Source of the DNA: Scleromatobacter sp045810285
GTDB lineage: Bacteria; Pseudomonadota; Gammaproteobacteria; Burkholderiales; Burkholderiaceae_C
Length of the DNA stretch: 17,438 bases
Assembly: GCA_045810285.1 (NCBI GenBank)
Contig: JBJMWE010000455.1
Location: 1-17,438, forward strand
Reading direction: 5' to 3'
Below, piece by piece: positions 14,925-17,438 of the stretch. The notes under the pieces were generated by a model that was not told the origin of the DNA, searched no databases, and saw only the letters and a program-made list of their open reading frames with translations. Positions within the stretch are counted from its first letter, which is position 1. Every line of letters begins with the position of its first letter. A program made the position numbers and the translations under genes.

Positions 14925-16157
14925 TCACGTCTTCGCGGGACGCTTCATCGCCTCGATCGCGTCGAGGTTGATGGCCGAGGCCATGGACTTCAGCGTGGCG
15001 CCGTCGATGTGGTCGCCCTGGCTCTCGAAGATGACGCCGTTCTTCAGGATCACGGTGTACTCCGAGTGGCTGCCGTCCTTGCGGTACTGCTCGTGGATGG
15101 TGCGGTTGCCGTCCTTGTAGGTCTTCTCGATGCCGTCCGGCGTCTCCTTGTCGACCGTCACGTTGGCCCAGGTGGCCAGCGAGGCCAGGCCGCCCAGCCC
15201 GCCCGCGTCGGTGATGGTGACCTCGGCGCGCTGGTTGTCGCCGCCGGTGTAGGTGGCCTTGGCGGTGGAGGTGGCCATGCCCATCGCGGTGGCGCCGTTG
15301 GTCTCGAAGGATTCGCGCTTGAGGGCGCCGAGCGTCTCGGGCAGCTGCGCCTTCAGGTCGGCGGGCGGGATCGGCGTGCCGCCGGTGCCCGTGAGCGCGC
15401 CCAGCATCTCGCCGGCGGCCGCGCCGGCCGACGCCGGGTCGCCCGAGCTCTGCGCGGCCTCGACGCGCGCCCGCGCGGCCTCCATGCGCTTGGCGGCGGC
15501 GTCGATGGCGGTGGTGTCGACGGTGACCTCGCTGCCGTCCGGGCCCTTCATGCTGAACACCCCGGCATGCCGCGCGGACGACAGCGCGCCGAAGCCGGTG
15601 AACATCCCCGCGATCACGCCGACGACGATCGACAGCACGATCGCCACGATCACCACCACCGCGGTGTAGCCGACGGCCTTGTCCTGCGGGCACTTCATGA
15701 CCGCCGGCAAGCCGAGGTAGAACAGGTAGACCGAATACAGCGCCACGAGGATGCCCAGCATGCCGAGCATGGGCAGCAGGCTGAAGATGCCGGCGACGTA
15801 CGCCGCCGTCGCCCCGTAGGCCACCACCTTCAGGGCGCCGACGGGGTTCTTCGCCGCGCCGAAGCTCGGGGCCAGCGCGTCGACGATCAGCGACATCACG
15901 AAGGCCATCGCGAGGCTCAGGCCGTAGCTCACGACCATCTGGACGGCGCCCGCGACGATCGGCGTGCGGATGCTGATGCCGAAGACGCTCGCGCCGACGA
16001 GCGACATGCCGACGAAGGTGCAGACAGCCGGGATCGCGGCCATGATGATGAGCCAGTCCTTGTAGATCGACTGCACGGTGGCAGGCTCGGCATCGATCAC
16101 GGGCCACGTCTGTGCGGGCTGCAGCAGGATGGCCTTGGCGCGTTCGACCACGTTCAT
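14925..16157 (-). CDS. Yip1-family membrane protein with long soluble C-terminal part
   Basis: 410 residues from the ATG at 16157 with GAGGA seven bases upstream. The first ~190 residues have the Yip1 layout: MNVVERAKAILLQPAQTWPVIDAEPA, then five membrane helices at about 34-54, 71-92, 109-128, 130-152 and 163-186. Residues 200-410 are soluble: an Ala-rich probable helix (about 212-250), then IPPADLKAQLPETLGALKRE and a likely beta-rich stretch (about 310-385) ending in LKSMASAINLDAIEAMK. I do not recognise this second half. Most bacterial Yip1 proteins stop after the membrane part. A longer frame to 16250 runs into the palindromic spacer and is rejected. Function unknown; inner membrane. Confidence 0.85.
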   Translation of the reverse strand: MNVVERAKAILLQPAQTWPVIDAEPATVQSIYKDWLIIMAAIPAVCTFVGMSLVGASVFGISIRTPIVAGAVQMVVSYGLSLAMAFVMSLIVDALAPSFGAAKNPVGALKVVAYGATAAYVAGIFSLLPMLGMLGILVALYSVYLFYLGLPAVMKCPQDKAVGYTAVVVIVAIVLSIVVGVIAGMFTGFGALSSARHAGVFSMKGPDGSEVTVDTTAIDAAAKRMEAARARVEAAQSSGDPASAGAAAGEMLGALTGTGGTPIPPADLKAQLPETLGALKRESFETNGATAMGMATSTAKATYTGGDNQRAEVTITDAGGLGGLASLATWANVTVDKETPDGIEKTYKDGNRTIHEQYRKDGSHSEYTVILKNGVIFESQGDHIDGATLKSMASAINLDAIEAMKRPAKT

Positions 16158-16184
16158 GGTGATTCCTCGTTGGATTGACAGGTT

Positions 16185-16270
16185 GCCGCCCCGCCCCCCC
16201 CGGGAGGCGCAGGCCCGCGCATCATCCCCAAGTCGTGGCCGCGCGGCCATCCCCTGAAGGGGGGCCCGGA
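16185..16270. repeat. GC-rich palindromic spacer between kinase and Yip1-type gene
   Basis: Contains a perfect 14-bp palindrome TGGCCGCGCGGCCA (16236-16249), a CCCCTGAAGGGG hairpin just right of it (16251-16262) and a run of C (16193-16200). It may form a terminator-like or processing structure in the minus-strand message between the two genes, or be an interspersed palindromic repeat. No T run. Confidence 0.5.
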
Positions 16271-16299
16271 TCGCGTGTAGGAAGCCCGCTGGAAATCGC

Positions 16300-17438
16300 T
16301 CAGAAACTCAGCACGAAGGCCGCGCCGCCCTCGATGGGCCGCACGTGGCGCACGCGCCCGCCCATGCCGTTGACCAGCTGGCGCACCACCGTCAGGCCGA
16401 TGCCCTGGCCGCCCTCGCGGGCGCTGAAGAACGGCAGGAAGACCTGGCGCTCCAGGCCGGGCGGCACGCCGGGGCCGTTGTCCCGCACGCCGATCTGCAG
16501 CCGCCCGCCGCGGCTCTGGCGCGCCTGCACCCACAGGCGCGGCTCGCGCGTGGCGGCCGTGGCGTGCGCCGCGTTGTTGATCAGCGCCAGCAGCGCCTGT
16601 TCGAGCTGGCCTTCGTCGGCCTGCAGGCGCAGCGTGGGCGCGTCCAGCTCGAACGACACCGTGCCGCCACGCGCGCGCCAGGCGGGCGCGACCGCCTGCT
16701 CCAGGCGCGCGAACAGGGCACGCACGTCGACCGGCGCGAGCACCGGCGCCGGCCACTGGCTGACGCGCCGGTAGGTGCCGACGAAGGCGGCGAGGCTCTC
16801 GGCGCGGCGCGCGATGGCGTCGAGCGCGCTGCGCAGCTCGGCCTCGGCGCCGGGCTCTTCCGACAGGGCCAGCGCCGTCTGGCTCAGGCTGCGGATCGGC
16901 GTCAGCGAGTTCATGATCTCGTGCGTGAGCACCTGCACCAGCTGCTGCCACGCGAGCAGCGACTCGGCCTCGAGTTCGTTCTCCAGCGGGACGAGCGCGA
17001 GCAGCGCCTGCGCCTGGCCGTCGACTGCCAGCGACTGGCGGCGCAGCTGCCAGCGCTCGCTGCCGCGCTCGGTCTCCAGCACCACCGCACCGCCGGCCTG
17101 GGCGTCGCGCAGCAGCCGTTGCAGCGCCGCGGGATCGCGCACGCCGCCCGGCGCGGCGAGGCGGCGCGCGCGGCTCGTCAACGCGCGCAGCGAGGCGCCT
17201 TCGACCAGCCACGCGGCGACGGGCAACGCCTCGAGCTGCGCCTGCAGCACGGCCACGTGGCGCGCGTCGGGCGGCGGCGCGGGCTCGACGACGGGCGCGG
17301 GCGACGGCCGGCGGCGCGTGAGCGGCCAGGCGATGGCGAGCCCTGCCGCCGCGAGCGCGGCCGCGCCCGTCCAGGCGCGCGTGGACGCGCCCGACGCTTG
17401 CGCCAGGGCGCCAGCGCCCGCGAGCGCGAGCGCAGCCG
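16300..17438 (-). CDS. Sensor histidine kinase, NtrY-like (5' end outside the window)
   Basis: The frame is open to the right edge, so at least about 378 residues are visible and the true start is missing. The visible start holds an Ala-rich membrane helix (GAAALAAAGLAIAWPL, codons near 17314-17370) and a proline-rich linker, then a PAS-like region. The phospho-accepting histidine is in VLTHEIMNSLTPI (His codon 16921-16923). The N box is ALINNAAHA, the G1 box RDNGPGVPPG, and the F/G2 region FLPFFSAREGGQGIGLTVV. HEIMNSLTPI is the form seen in NtrY-type kinases that work with NtrC-family regulators; the partner would lie outside this window. A GTG at 17256 falls inside the reading frame and would remove the membrane part, so it is not taken as the start. 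Confidence 0.92.
   Translation of the reverse strand, partial: AALALAGAGALAQASGASTRAWTGAAALAAAGLAIAWPLTRRRPSPAPVVEPAPPPDARHVAVLQAQLEALPVAAWLVEGASLRALTSRARRLAAPGGVRDPAALQRLLRDAQAGGAVVLETERGSERWQLRRQSLAVDGQAQALLALVPLENELEAESLLAWQQLVQVLTHEIMNSLTPIRSLSQTALALSEEPGAEAELRSALDAIARRAESLAAFVGTYRRVSQWPAPVLAPVDVRALFARLEQAVAPAWRARGGTVSFELDAPTLRLQADEGQLEQALLALINNAAHATAATREPRLWVQARQSRGGRLQIGVRDNGPGVPPGLERQVFLPFFSAREGGQGIGLTVVRQLVNGMGGRVRHVRPIEGGAAFVLSF

Noticed and set aside
17254..17256. GTG at 17256 as the start of the histidine kinase
   Set aside because: The frame stays open to the edge and encodes a plausible membrane helix and linker upstream, so this codon is internal.

Overview
The window is very GC-rich DNA with the strong G/C third-position bias, dense divergent or convergent packing and short leaders typical of a betaproteobacterium, most likely of the order Burkholderiales (Rubrivivax/Leptothrix/Mitsuaria-like). 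That assignment rests on composition and protein style, not on a marker gene. I see no rRNA, tRNA or CRISPR, and no transposase or integrase.

Layout. Positions 1-884 hold almost no convincing gene: a possible 3' end of a gene at the left edge, then a tandem, diverged, roughly 120-bp repeat containing DnaA-box-like hairpins. A 94-residue protein of unknown function (885-1169, +) follows and converges on a large minus-strand peptide-type ABC transporter operon (8675 down to 1181). In transcription order this is ATPase D, ATPase F, two tandem paralogous substrate-binding proteins, permease B, permease C. The order differs from the usual A-B-C-D-F. Two of the junctions (B to C, D to F) are bridged exactly by tiny ORFs that overlap the preceding stop and the following start.

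Positions 8676-9338 are non-coding and include a 200-bp segment bounded by a perfect 20-bp inverted repeat, with a strong internal hairpin (possible miniature element). Next come two translationally coupled minus-strand carbohydrate genes (12583 down to 9339): a GT4 glycosyltransferase and a glycogen-debranching-type alpha-glucosidase. They are divergent from a plus-strand class II histone deacetylase/acetylpolyamine amidohydrolase (12823-13866).

The right end, all minus strand, runs from a partial NtrY-like sensor histidine kinase (entering from the right edge) through a Yip1-type membrane protein with an unusual long soluble tail to an SPFH/prohibitin-like protein. These last three may be a membrane-stress or membrane-organisation group; this is inferred from co-orientation only.

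The observations most worth a second look are the paired bridging mini-ORFs in the transporter operon, the 200-bp inverted-repeat element, the DnaA-box-like tandem repeat, and the small unknown protein facing the peptide transporter. None of these proves a new system by itself.
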